Of a stretch of DNA of 24,013 bases, positions 14,892 to 22,674 are shown piece by piece (within the stretch, counting starts at the first letter, position 1; each line of letters starts with the position of its first letter). The notes under the pieces are model-generated. The model saw only the letters and a program-made list of their open reading frames with translations. It did not search any database and was not told the DNA's origin. Position numbers and translations under genes: made by a program. The stretch comes from Prevotellaceae bacterium UBA1726 (GTDB taxonomy: Bacteria > Bacteroidota > Bacteroidia > Bacteroidales > Bacteroidaceae), in NCBI GenBank assembly GCA_002316005.1, contig DCIM01000053.1, positions 9,322 to 33,334 on the forward strand, read 5' to 3'.

Positions 14892-15368
14892 ATGATTAGA
14901 GTAGGAATGGGATTTGATGTCCACAAACTCGTTGAAGGACGGGACTTGTGGCTTGGAGGAATAATGATAGAACATACACTTGGCCTGTTGGGTCACAGCG
15001 ACGCTGATGTGCTTATTCATGCCATCTGCGATGCTCTGTTGGGTGCTGCCAACATGCGCGACATTGGCTATCATTTCCCTCCTGTCAAGGGTAATGAGTT
15101 TGAGGATGTAGACTCGAAGATTCTTCTCAAGAAGACAATTGAGTTGATTGCCACAAAGGGCTATCACCTCGTGAATATTGACGCAACCGTTTGTGCTGAA
15201 CGCCCAAAGATTAATCCTCATGTGCCTGAGATGAAGAAATGTCTTGCTGAGGTAATTGGCACTGACGAAGACAACATCTCAATAAAGGCCACAACAACCG
15301 AAAAACTCGGTTTTACGGGTCGTGAGGAGGGCATGTCTGCCTATGCGGTAGTGCTCATTGAAAAGTAG
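14892..15368 (+). CDS. ispF: 2-C-methyl-D-erythritol 2,4-cyclodiphosphate synthase
   Basis: A 158-residue enzyme of the non-mevalonate isoprenoid pathway. It converts CDP-methylerythritol 2-phosphate to the cyclic diphosphate with release of CMP and works as a cytoplasmic trimer. The zinc ligands are visible as Asp9 and His11 (GFDVHKL) and His43 (DVLIHAICDALLGA). The substrate loop GLLGHSDADV and the C-terminal ATTTEKLGFTGREEGM are fully conserved. Length is normal. It follows porV after 60 bases, possibly in one transcript. The next genes run in the opposite direction, with a repeat element in between. Confidence 0.97.
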   Translation: MIRVGMGFDVHKLVEGRDLWLGGIMIEHTLGLLGHSDADVLIHAICDALLGAANMRDIGYHFPPVKGNEFEDVDSKILLKKTIELIATKGYHLVNIDATVCAERPKINPHVPEMKKCLAEVIGTDEDNISIKATTTEKLGFTGREEGMSAYAVVLIEK

Positions 15369-15383
15369 GGTAAAGATAAAACC

Positions 15384-15472
15384 TATGGAATGAGGGAAAA
15401 TTCGCTAGCGAATTTCCTTTCAAAACGGTGGAATGACACAAAATTCACTAGCGAATTTTATGTCATTCCATA
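15384..15472. repeat. 89-bp palindromic repeat element (MITE/BIME-like) between convergent genes
   Basis: Terminal inverted repeats TATGGAATGA (15384-15393) and TCATTCCATA (15463-15472) match perfectly over 10 bp. Inside are two direct copies of a 29-bp unit (15387-15415 and 15430-15458) identical at 25 of 29 positions, each carrying an AATTC(G/A)CTAGCGAATT palindrome. The second half (15430-15469) folds into one long stem of GGAATGACA/TGTCATTCC plus AAAATTC/GAATTTT. It probably also terminates both ispF and the facing gene. Confidence 0.7.
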
Positions 15473-15517
15473 TGTTTTTATAGAACATCTCAATAAAGAT
15501 GCCTGAAAAAGGCTGTT

Positions 15518-16657
15518 TTAGAAGTTGCGGAAAGCGGTTTTGGCTTCTTTCACGCCAATACATTCCATCTCAATCAACCACTCCGGACGGCACACAGGAG
15601 CAAGGGTAAGAACGAATGGAGTATCTGGGAATTTCTCCATAAACATATCCTCAACAACACTCGCATCAGCAATGTCACGCAGATAGACAATAATCTGCAT
15701 CACATCATTCCAATCCTGACCGCCTTCCTTGAGGAGTGTCTCGACATTCGCCCACATTCTTTCCGTCTGCTTGCGAATATCACCAATATGAACCACCTTA
15801 CCCTTATTGTCGATTGAGGCCGTACCAGAGACATAAATATGACTTCTGTCACCATATTCAATCTGTGTTGCGCGCTCAAATGTGACGCCATAATCACTTG
15901 TGCGATTCATGTGACTTGCTGCCTGCAGATAGGTTATCTGTTCTGGTTGCAAACCCTTTACGGCATAAGTGCCAAGTTGATGGATAGCCTTTCGTGAAGC
16001 GGAATTTCCACCTATTCCCGTTGAAGCAATATAATGTGTATCCTTTGTGAGGCCAATCTTGTCAAAGTATTCACGACGAGCAACAACAAGACCATTATAC
16101 TGAATGTCCACATCGCGCACGAAGAACCATGTGCGAATACAGTTCTCTGCTATGTTGGCACCAAACTTGCTCAATCCCGCCTCGTATTCATTGAGGATTG
16201 TTTCCGACTGAGCATAACTGTCGCCTTCATCACTGGTGATTCCCATTCGCCAGAGATGCTGATAGCCGTTGTTGTCAACTACGGTGAAACCGTGCTTTTT
16301 TGCGATTTCATCGACCGAAACAAAGTAAATCCAAAGTGCTACCTTTGAACCGTTGAGAGGTACTTGCTGGATGAAACTGACACTACATTCTGTTGTTTCC
16401 TCTGGTATAAGAGAAGCCTGATTCAAGGCGTCGCTAAGGAAATAACGCTTGAAAACAGCCTTCATTCCTTCCATCTGAGGGCGTTCAGCCAATCGCTTTT
16501 CAGCCTCAAGAAGTCGCGAAAGCTGCTCCTCGAAAAGGTCGCCATTTCCTTCAACCTGTAGTATTGCATGAGCCTCACCTATCTTGCCCTCTGGAGCAAA
16601 ATAGGCAACAGAAGCCGATGCTTCAATGTCGTTCCAACTATTTAGAGTTTTTTCCAT
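15518..16657 (-). CDS. two-domain YjgF-fold protein, FkbO/Hyg5/XanB2 chorismatase-like
   Basis: A 379-residue protein, about three times the length of a RidA. Its C-terminal third reads like YjgF (SGTASI at 277-282, HIGDIRKQTERMWANVETLL, then CRPEWLIEMEC at 356-366). The arginine that binds the substrate carboxylate in RidA imine deaminases (PARS motif) is replaced by PFVL, so RidA activity is unlikely. The whole layout resembles chorismatases: RTWFFVRDVD, then STGIGG at 212-217, then SGTASI. Cys356 and Glu363 are spaced like the conserved Cys and catalytic Glu I recall for Hyg5. Chorismatases split chorismate into pyruvate and a hydroxybenzoate or dihydrobenzoate. It starts 15 bases after the GH32 gene ends, so the two are cotranscribed. 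Standard pipelines would call it an L-PSP endoribonuclease. Confidence 0.65.
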   Translation of the reverse strand: MEKTLNSWNDIEASASVAYFAPEGKIGEAHAILQVEGNGDLFEEQLSRLLEAEKRLAERPQMEGMKAVFKRYFLSDALNQASLIPEETTECSVSFIQQVPLNGSKVALWIYFVSVDEIAKKHGFTVVDNNGYQHLWRMGITSDEGDSYAQSETILNEYEAGLSKFGANIAENCIRTWFFVRDVDIQYNGLVVARREYFDKIGLTKDTHYIASTGIGGNSASRKAIHQLGTYAVKGLQPEQITYLQAASHMNRTSDYGVTFERATQIEYGDRSHIYVSGTASIDNKGKVVHIGDIRKQTERMWANVETLLKEGGQDWNDVMQIIVYLRDIADASVVEDMFMEKFPDTPFVLTLAPVCRPEWLIEMECIGVKEAKTAFRNF

Positions 16658-16672
16658 TCGAATTATTTAATG

Positions 16673-18301
16673 TTATTTCCAGATACTCTTTGCCTGGAAA
16701 ACTTCAAGATTCTTTATTTGTATCTGGTTGCCCCAGAATTCATAGCCTTTATTCTCACGTCCGTCTCTGTTCATTGAATATGAGAACGCCCCACCATCAA
16801 CATAAGCCTCAACAAGACCTTTGTCCACGAAGATGTCGCAATCTATATCCATCGATTCTGGATTCTCGCTTGCGTAGAATTCTCCTTGCAGGCGATTGCC
16901 GTTCATATCGTAAGTGAGCAACCTCTGTCCGCGGTAACTCAAACCTGCATCTGTGGCATATGTCAGGTGGAGAGTGAACTTCAACCGCAAAACATCCTCA
17001 TCCTTGAACTGCTCCATCAGTCTGTTTACTTCCTGGGCAGACATATTCTGATATTGTGCCACTCGCGTGAACAGTTGGTTTGTCTGCTCAATTGGGTAAC
17101 TGAACAATTTCAAACCTTGCTTTGTCCTTACCAGTTTCTGCTCCTGAGGCAAGAGCATAGCACCATTAAACGGCATTCCTGCATAGCTTGTACGACTCCA
17201 AGCCATCTTAATCACTCGTCCATCCTCTTGTGGAATATTATTGAAAGTCTGTGCGGCATAGGCACTACCGTTCAGATTCATCTGCTTTGATGTCTCTGGA
17301 ATGAATGTCTTACCGTCAAACCGACCTATCATGTATGTGCCAGAAGCACCCCACATTATCCAATGTTTCTCGTTTGGCGCACCCTCAACAGGAAGTTCAA
17401 ACAATTCCGGGCACTCCCAAAAACCAGTAATATGGCTCATTGGAGTCCAGTTTTTCAGGTCATTGGAGTTATAGATGGTATTGCCATCTCGCTCATTTAC
17501 CACCATCACCCAATGCTTTCCCGGCTCATACCAAAACACTTTCGGGTCACGAGTATCATGTGTCTGCCACTTCTCGTGAGAGTCAACAACAGGATTCTTG
17601 TCGTATTTTGTCCAGGTTAATCCCTCATCAAGGCTATACGCCATACACTGGGTTTCCCATTTGGAGTCTGCAGTATAGAAGGCAATCATTGCCGGATTAC
17701 CGTTTTTCCCGTTGAAACCGGCCGAATTTGCATAATCAATGACAGCAGTTCCTGAGAACATTGCACCAATCTCATCAGGATGCAGAGCCAATGGAAGTTC
17801 CTTCCAGTGGAGCAAATCTGTACTTACTGCATGTCCCCAATGCATGTTCTCCCACTCCTTTTCATAAGGATTGTGCTGATAGAACATGTGGTATTTACCA
17901 TTATAATAGATAAGGCCGTTTGGATCGTTTATCCATCCTCTGCGGGTTGTGAAGTGATATTGTGGACGAAGTGTTTCGTTGTAAATCTCACTCTCAGCCA
18001 TTATCGTATCTGCCTGATATATCTTTTGCAAGGCCTCTTCTGTGAAATCGCCACTAATGACAAGTGTCTTGCCTTTCCAGAGACTCACATCCTGAAACAC
18101 CCAATACTCAGGCGAATCAGTAAGGCGAATAACAGAAGTGCATTGCTTCTGCCCATCAAGGGTGAAAGTCATAGGCTTGCGGTCAACTCTCTGCGAAACA
18201 GGGAAGTTGATATATTGCTTCTTTATCTTCAGTTTCACCTCTCCCGCCTGTAAAGACAAGGATAGGGAAAAACATAAAAGTAAAGAGAGAAATGCCTTCA
18301 T
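16673..18301 (-). CDS. secreted GH32 beta-fructosidase (levanase/inulinase/invertase type)
   Basis: A 542-residue protein with a signal peptide (MKAFLSLLLCFSLSLSLQAG). All three GH32 signatures are present: WINDPNG at 123-129 with nucleophile Asp126, RDP at 251-253 with transition-state stabiliser Asp252, and WECPEL with acid/base Glu296. The five-bladed propeller (about 115-400) is followed by the C-terminal beta-sandwich, with DCDIFVDKGLVEAYVDGG typical of that module. An N-terminal region (25-110) precedes the catalytic domain. The enzyme releases fructose from fructans or sucrose; the choice cannot be read. It has its own promoter (18339-18370). No SusC/SusD or fructokinase gene is next to it. 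The chorismatase-like gene follows 15 bases later. Confidence 0.93.
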   Translation of the reverse strand: MKAFLSLLLCFSLSLSLQAGEVKLKIKKQYINFPVSQRVDRKPMTFTLDGQKQCTSVIRLTDSPEYWVFQDVSLWKGKTLVISGDFTEEALQKIYQADTIMAESEIYNETLRPQYHFTTRRGWINDPNGLIYYNGKYHMFYQHNPYEKEWENMHWGHAVSTDLLHWKELPLALHPDEIGAMFSGTAVIDYANSAGFNGKNGNPAMIAFYTADSKWETQCMAYSLDEGLTWTKYDKNPVVDSHEKWQTHDTRDPKVFWYEPGKHWVMVVNERDGNTIYNSNDLKNWTPMSHITGFWECPELFELPVEGAPNEKHWIMWGASGTYMIGRFDGKTFIPETSKQMNLNGSAYAAQTFNNIPQEDGRVIKMAWSRTSYAGMPFNGAMLLPQEQKLVRTKQGLKLFSYPIEQTNQLFTRVAQYQNMSAQEVNRLMEQFKDEDVLRLKFTLHLTYATDAGLSYRGQRLLTYDMNGNRLQGEFYASENPESMDIDCDIFVDKGLVEAYVDGGAFSYSMNRDGRENKGYEFWGNQIQIKNLEVFQAKSIWK

Positions 18302-18338
18302 TTGCGTTGGTTGTTCAAATTGTTTTTGCTTTATTCTG

Positions 18339-18370
18339 CAAAGATAGTGAAAAAGAAAACAACATCAAAA
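18339..18370 (-). promoter_or_regulatory. promoter of GH32-chorismatase-like operon
   Basis: On the minus strand TATCTTTG (18346-18339) matches TAnnTTTG and TTTTG (18370-18366) fits the -33 box with a 19-bp spacer. Transcription should start about 30 bases before the GH32 ATG. The -33 box overlaps the T tract of the upstream operon's terminator. Confidence 0.7.
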
Positions 18371-18388
18371 AGAAATTTTCAATTTCTT
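18366..18388 (-). terminator. terminator of the UbiA/membrane-protein operon
   Basis: On the minus strand AAGAAATT (18388-18381), loop GAA, AATTTCTT (18377-18370) forms a perfect 8-bp stem followed by T residues and G. The stem is all but two A-T pairs, so termination may be partial. It lies 55 bases after the last stop codon of the operon. Confidence 0.6.
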
Positions 18389-18443
18389 AATGACAATGGG
18401 CGAATTTACTCAATATTAGGTATAATAGTGCAAATAATCGATG

Positions 18444-19697
18444 CTATTTCACCAAAGGCCAGGTGAGATAACGATGAAGTAGGTATCCGTGATAGCAATA
18501 GAAATAAACAGTAAGGACAATTATCATAATGAGAAGAATCCATATTGCCCATTTCTGCTTCGTTCGGAAAAGATTTGCTATGCTCAATGGTACTACAAAA
18601 ACCCAATGAGCGGTCATGATATACACTTCGTTTATGGCAAATGCCATAATTATATGCAAGAAAAGATTAAAACCTAAAACAGCAAGGAGTACAAGCGTAA
18701 ACCTCTCTCGCCAAGCGAAAACCAAACCCAAAAGGAGCAGAACCTCAATCAGAATAACGACATAGTTCTGGATTTCCCACGAATATTCCACGATGAGAGG
18801 TCGCTTATTCAACACATCTCCAAGAATATGCTTACGGTGGAGTTGCAATGATTCACCGAAGAAGTTCTCTTGCAGAATCTTTGCTCGAGGTAGTTTTCCA
18901 TGTGTCCATTTCATTTGTTCAGCCACAAGATTGTCTTTCTTCTCTGTCAACTCGGTGGATAAAGACTGCTGAACAAACACCATTGAAATGAGCAAAACCA
19001 CCGGAAAAACCGCTGTTTTTAGCAGAAAGCGCCAATTGAAATAGGATTTACCATTAACGATAAAGATGATTGCAAACACCACAACTCCATTTGAAAGAGT
19101 TATTCCTGCAGTCAAAAGGAAGAGAATTATAGCTTCCTTTGCTGAAAATTGCTCATTTGCCTTTATTTTCTTGCCTGCAAGATAGGTTGCGAGTGTCAGG
19201 CAGAACATTGACAAGCAGAAATGATCGGGTACTATTATTGACACCAGCACAAAGGCAAAACTGAGAAAAAAGAGCGATAAAACCGTGGAAAATTGCGATT
19301 TTATGCCAATAACCTCAATCATTGTTCGTCGTAGAAACACAACAGAATAGAACCCGCAGAAGGTAAGAATCACTCCAATCAGTATCTGCACACAATTACA
19401 ACCCGTTATTGCCCAAAGGAGTTTGTTAAGCAGAAAAACCGGATACATGGCCAAAGCAAGAAGCGGATGACGCAAAATGTCGTATCCTTGATGCCAGTCA
19501 GTAACAACATCATAGGTTATCGGGTCAAATCCCGACATATGGAAATTTCGCAGAAACTGATTGAAAGAATCGGGCGAATAATTGGCAAAAAGACACCAGA
19601 ACTTACTGATGATGAGATACTGAAACACCAGAATCACCACCAGAAAGACGAGCGAGGATAATCGCTCTGTGGGTTTTATGCCAAACAATCGTCTCAC
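18444..19697 (-). CDS. polytopic membrane protein, GT-C-like, paralogue of upstream gene
   Basis: A 417-residue protein with about ten membrane helices and no named domain that I can prove. It is a paralogue of the preceding gene: both share (H)(V/M)SGFDPITY, DW..GY, RHPLLA, VPDHF, GESLQLH, LGDV and INEVYIM(T/S)AHW. The conserved Asp58 in FDPITY comes soon after the first helix, where GT-C glycosyltransferases keep a catalytic acidic residue. I believe this matches the Bacteroidetes DUF6080 group, from memory only. The start is GTG at 19697, overlapping the upstream TGA as GTGA, so translation is coupled; the next in-frame ATG would remove conserved sequence. A role in transferring a polyprenyl-linked sugar is inferred from the UbiA and HAD neighbours. 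Confidence 0.6.
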   Translation of the reverse strand: MRRLFGIKPTERLSSLVFLVVILVFQYLIISKFWCLFANYSPDSFNQFLRNFHMSGFDPITYDVVTDWHQGYDILRHPLLALAMYPVFLLNKLLWAITGCNCVQILIGVILTFCGFYSVVFLRRTMIEVIGIKSQFSTVLSLFFLSFAFVLVSIIVPDHFCLSMFCLTLATYLAGKKIKANEQFSAKEAIILFLLTAGITLSNGVVVFAIIFIVNGKSYFNWRFLLKTAVFPVVLLISMVFVQQSLSTELTEKKDNLVAEQMKWTHGKLPRAKILQENFFGESLQLHRKHILGDVLNKRPLIVEYSWEIQNYVVILIEVLLLLGLVFAWRERFTLVLLAVLGFNLFLHIIMAFAINEVYIMTAHWVFVVPLSIANLFRTKQKWAIWILLIMIIVLTVYFYCYHGYLLHRYLTWPLVK

Positions 19698-21169
19698 AGC
19701 AGATAACTACCAATTGAAATGGTGTTGTAAATCAACAGATATGCAGCAATGACTGCTATAGCAACAGGCAGAACTCGCCTTGCCTTTTGCTGCCACTTAT
19801 TATCATTTTCACATGATGAATCCTGCTCTCTGAAGAGATAAGCAATACAGATTGGAATAGCATAAATCCAGTGGGCAGACATGATGTACACCTCATTTAT
19901 TCCAAATCCAAGACCAACATGAAGTGCAACATCCATTCCAAAGAAACTCAAGACAAGCCACATGAACTTATTTCTGCGACCTACCCATATACCTATTATA
20001 AATAATAGGGCGATAAAAACCTCAACAACATAAGGCATCGGACATTTATATCTGACCACCATTGGACGAGAACGCATCACATCGCCTAACAGATAGTCTT
20101 GATGCAACTGTATTGATTCGCCTAAGAGATTCTCTACTATAGCATCAAAACGCGATGAAGTGATGTCTGTCCAACGCATGAATTCACCCTTTGCAATAGG
20201 AGCGCCTTGCTTTGGACCTCGCTTTTTCTTTGCCTCTGCCTTCTTATGAGCATCAACGGCACGAGCAGATTGACGGGCAAAAAGTGTTGCTGTGTCTCCT
20301 TGCGCCAAAAGCATTGAGTCCTTTTGTTCCTCAAGGCGTTTCTGTTCGAGTTCCTTTTTCTTCTTCTCCGCCTTGCGTTTTGCATTCACCTCATGGCGTG
20401 CCGTTTCTGTTGGCCACACAAAGACACGATATTCCCAACGACTGAAACCCCATATCAAAGCGGCAGGGAGAATGACACCCAAAAGAAGATTTGCAGGACG
20501 GAAAAAGCGTAGTTTATTGACGAAAAGATTAGCAAGGAACACCTTCAAGCCATTATTCAGCGATACTCCTGCAGTCAGGATGAAATAGAGCACAGTCTGC
20601 CAGATGGTGAAAGGATTGCCGCTTTTCATCCTACGACCTGAAATGTATAATGCTATGAGCAGCAGAGTCATAGAGATGACAAAGTGATCTGGCACCACAC
20701 ACGACAGCATCACATAGGCAAACGACAGGAAGAAAACGGTCAGTATTGTTGCAACTTTGCGACTTGTGCCTACTATCTCGCGAACAATGCGATAGAAGAA
20801 CAGCATTGAATAAAAGCCCCAGAAGAGTTGCATTGCAGCAACGACAAACAATGCACAGTTCTTACCCGTGAGCATCATGAGTCCTTGATTCAAAAGATAT
20901 GGCGGATACATGAAGAATGCCAATAGCGGATGTCGATAGACATTATAGCCCGCTGTCCAATCGGACACTATGCTGTATGTTATTGGGTCAAAGCCGGATA
21001 CATGGAAATTATGGATGAAAAGAGGCCAATAGAACTTTTTCAGCGGACTGAAGATACCGAAATACTTGTAGATAAGCATTGTATGCAAACCTACAAGAAA
21101 CAGAAAGACGAACAGCATCAACCATCGCTCTTCCTTCTTTACGCGGAAAATATGCAGTGGATTATACAT
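19694..21169 (-). CDS. polytopic membrane protein, GT-C-like, with lysine-rich insertion
   Basis: A 491-residue protein with about ten membrane helices, paralogous to the following gene. The conserved blocks are SGFDPITY (Asp61), DWTAGYNVYRHPLLAFFMYPP, VPDHF, NLLGESIQLH and INEVYIMSAHW. It differs by an insertion of about 70 residues (258-328), dominated by KKKKELEQKRLEEQK and AEAKKKRGPK, probably a cytoplasmic charged coiled coil. The start codon overlaps the stop of the HAD gene by one base (TAATG), and the stop overlaps the next start by four bases, so three genes are translationally coupled. A polyprenyl-phospho-sugar-dependent glycosyltransferase is the best guess; flippase or polymerase roles are also possible. 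Confidence 0.6.
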   Translation of the reverse strand: MYNPLHIFRVKKEERWLMLFVFLFLVGLHTMLIYKYFGIFSPLKKFYWPLFIHNFHVSGFDPITYSIVSDWTAGYNVYRHPLLAFFMYPPYLLNQGLMMLTGKNCALFVVAAMQLFWGFYSMLFFYRIVREIVGTSRKVATILTVFFLSFAYVMLSCVVPDHFVISMTLLLIALYISGRRMKSGNPFTIWQTVLYFILTAGVSLNNGLKVFLANLFVNKLRFFRPANLLLGVILPAALIWGFSRWEYRVFVWPTETARHEVNAKRKAEKKKKELEQKRLEEQKDSMLLAQGDTATLFARQSARAVDAHKKAEAKKKRGPKQGAPIAKGEFMRWTDITSSRFDAIVENLLGESIQLHQDYLLGDVMRSRPMVVRYKCPMPYVVEVFIALLFIIGIWVGRRNKFMWLVLSFFGMDVALHVGLGFGINEVYIMSAHWIYAIPICIAYLFREQDSSCENDNKWQQKARRVLPVAIAVIAAYLLIYNTISIGSYLL

Positions 21170-21750
21170 TATCTGAATGGTTTATAATAACTCTCATCGG
21201 CAAAATCCAACAGTTTTCTGTCGCCATTGCTATCGCCATAGGCAATGAGATAATAGTTTTCTCTGTCAGGAAACAATTCCAAAAGACGGTTGATTTTCTC
21301 TTGTCCGTAGCAGTTTTTTGAGAGGAAACGACCTGTCAAACGACCATTCTCCACCTCAATCTGTGTACCAATGACCTTCAAATCAGGGAAGAAAGGTTGC
21401 ACCCAGTTATCAATGCTCGCACTAACAACCACCACTTCTGTACCCTCCTCACGACTTTTGCGAATCATTTCCTGTCCACCCGGACGAAGAAGATGCTTGC
21501 TTGATGCTGCAAAATCACTACCAAGACGATTGAATTCCTCTATTGGCATTCCTTTGAAGAAGTAAGAGAACAGTTTCTGTTTGCTCTTGTAATTCGGATA
21601 GAGTTTCATGAACATAAGAGCAATAAGTGGCGAAAAGAGCAAAAATCCAATCAGGCAATGGACATTGCCCTTTGCAAAACGGATAAACTCCAACAATGTA
21701 TCCTTGCTGGTAAGAGTTCCGTCAAAGTCGCTTGCAACAATTTTCTTCAT
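21169..21750 (-). CDS. HAD-IB family phosphatase
   Basis: A 193-residue HAD hydrolase. Motif I is SDFDGTLT with nucleophile Asp8 and acid/base Asp10; motif II is VVVSAS; motif III has the lysine in GQEKINRL; motif IV is IAYGDSNGDRKLL with metal-binding aspartates. The cap region carries a hydrophobic stretch (LIGFLLFSPLIALMFM), suggesting membrane association. In mycobacteria a phosphatase encoded next to the UbiA gene was proposed to remove the 5-phosphate from decaprenyl-phosphoryl-phosphoribose. The UbiA-type gene lies 22 bases upstream here and fits that role. The stop overlaps the next start by one base. Phosphoserine phosphatase-like activity is an alternative, but the context argues against it. 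Confidence 0.85.
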   Translation of the reverse strand: MKKIVASDFDGTLTSKDTLLEFIRFAKGNVHCLIGFLLFSPLIALMFMKLYPNYKSKQKLFSYFFKGMPIEEFNRLGSDFAASSKHLLRPGGQEMIRKSREEGTEVVVVSASIDNWVQPFFPDLKVIGTQIEVENGRLTGRFLSKNCYGQEKINRLLELFPDRENYYLIAYGDSNGDRKLLDFADESYYKPFR

Positions 21751-21772
21751 CTAAAAACCGTTGATTAGGATT

Positions 21773-22651
21773 TTAAAGCACATAAATAATAATCAGGTAA
21801 GCGAGCAACCAAAGTAGTATCACCAGTTGCAAGAAACGATCGCGATAGAGCAATTTCGTTGGGTCGCCCGACTTTCCATCAACCGAAGTCAGTTGCATAT
21901 AACGCATCAAACCAAGCAATACAAGGATTGTTGTGAGGTAGACATACTGGAAATTCGTTCTTCCAGTAACCTCTGGCGAGATGGTATACATGATGTAGCA
22001 AACCAAAGTGACAGAAGCCGTCACAGTAATGGCCTGATTAATAAAAGTCATATTGTAGCGATGAGTATTGTGGCGAGGTGCTTCGCCTGTTGTCATCATC
22101 TTTGCCACATCATCGCGACGCTTTGCAAAAGAAAGCAAGAGAGTGAGCAGGAAGGTCATCATGACAAGCCAGTTTGAGGCAATGACACCAGTTGCAGCAC
22201 TTCCAGCAAGAATGCGAAGCACAAATCCAAATGCCAGGATAAACACATCGACAATGGCAAAACGCTTCAATATGCGACAGTAGGCAATGTCCATTATATA
22301 ATAGCACAGAATAACCAATCCAAGATGCCACCAACGCTCGCCCAACAAAGCTACCATCAAGGCAGAGAGGCACATCATAAATACCATTATGCCATAGCCA
22401 AGAGGGATAGAGATTGCGCCAGAGGCAATTGGTCGTTTGCATTTTTCCGAATGACGGCGGTCGTCCTCAACATCAATGATATCATTGTAGCAATAGATTG
22501 ATGAAGCGGCAAAACTATAAGCGAAAAACGCAATGACACTGGCAAGAAGGGCTTTCATATCTGTCAATGCTCCACCAAAGAACACTGGCATGAATATGAA
22601 CATATTCTTTATCCACTGATATGGACGGGTCAGTTTGATAATATTACGCAT
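21773..22651 (-). CDS. UbiA-family prenyltransferase, decaprenyl-phosphate phosphoribosyltransferase type
   Basis: A 292-residue protein with about nine membrane helices. The first Asp-rich motif reads NDIIDVEDDRRH at 56-67, followed by KRPIASG (72-78). The second is the MDIAYCRILKR segment (120-130) with VDVFILAFGFVLRILAG (134-150) and AKRRDD further on. NDxxDxExDRRHxxKxxRPIASG and GFVLRxxAG are what I recall for the Rv3806c/DPPR synthase branch of UbiA, which transfers 5-phosphoribose from PRPP to polyprenyl phosphate, rather than the quinone or heme branches. The adjacent phosphatase gene supports this. Length matches the family. The gap to the upstream acyltransferase gene is 23 bases. 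Confidence 0.85.
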   Translation of the reverse strand: MRNIIKLTRPYQWIKNMFIFMPVFFGGALTDMKALLASVIAFFAYSFAASSIYCYNDIIDVEDDRRHSEKCKRPIASGAISIPLGYGIMVFMMCLSALMVALLGERWWHLGLVILCYYIMDIAYCRILKRFAIVDVFILAFGFVLRILAGSAATGVIASNWLVMMTFLLTLLLSFAKRRDDVAKMMTTGEAPRHNTHRYNMTFINQAITVTASVTLVCYIMYTISPEVTGRTNFQYVYLTTILVLLGLMRYMQLTSVDGKSGDPTKLLYRDRFLQLVILLWLLAYLIIIYVL

Positions 22652-22674
22652 ATCAAAGAGTTTTTAGTCGTTAT

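Noticed and set aside
14514..15221. 235-residue antisense frame across porV and ispF
   Set aside because: Both sense genes are well supported and the antisense product shows no domain or start signal.
15518..16657. Plain RidA/L-PSP endoribonuclease
   Set aside because: The protein is about three times too long, has two domains, and the substrate-binding arginine of RidA is missing.
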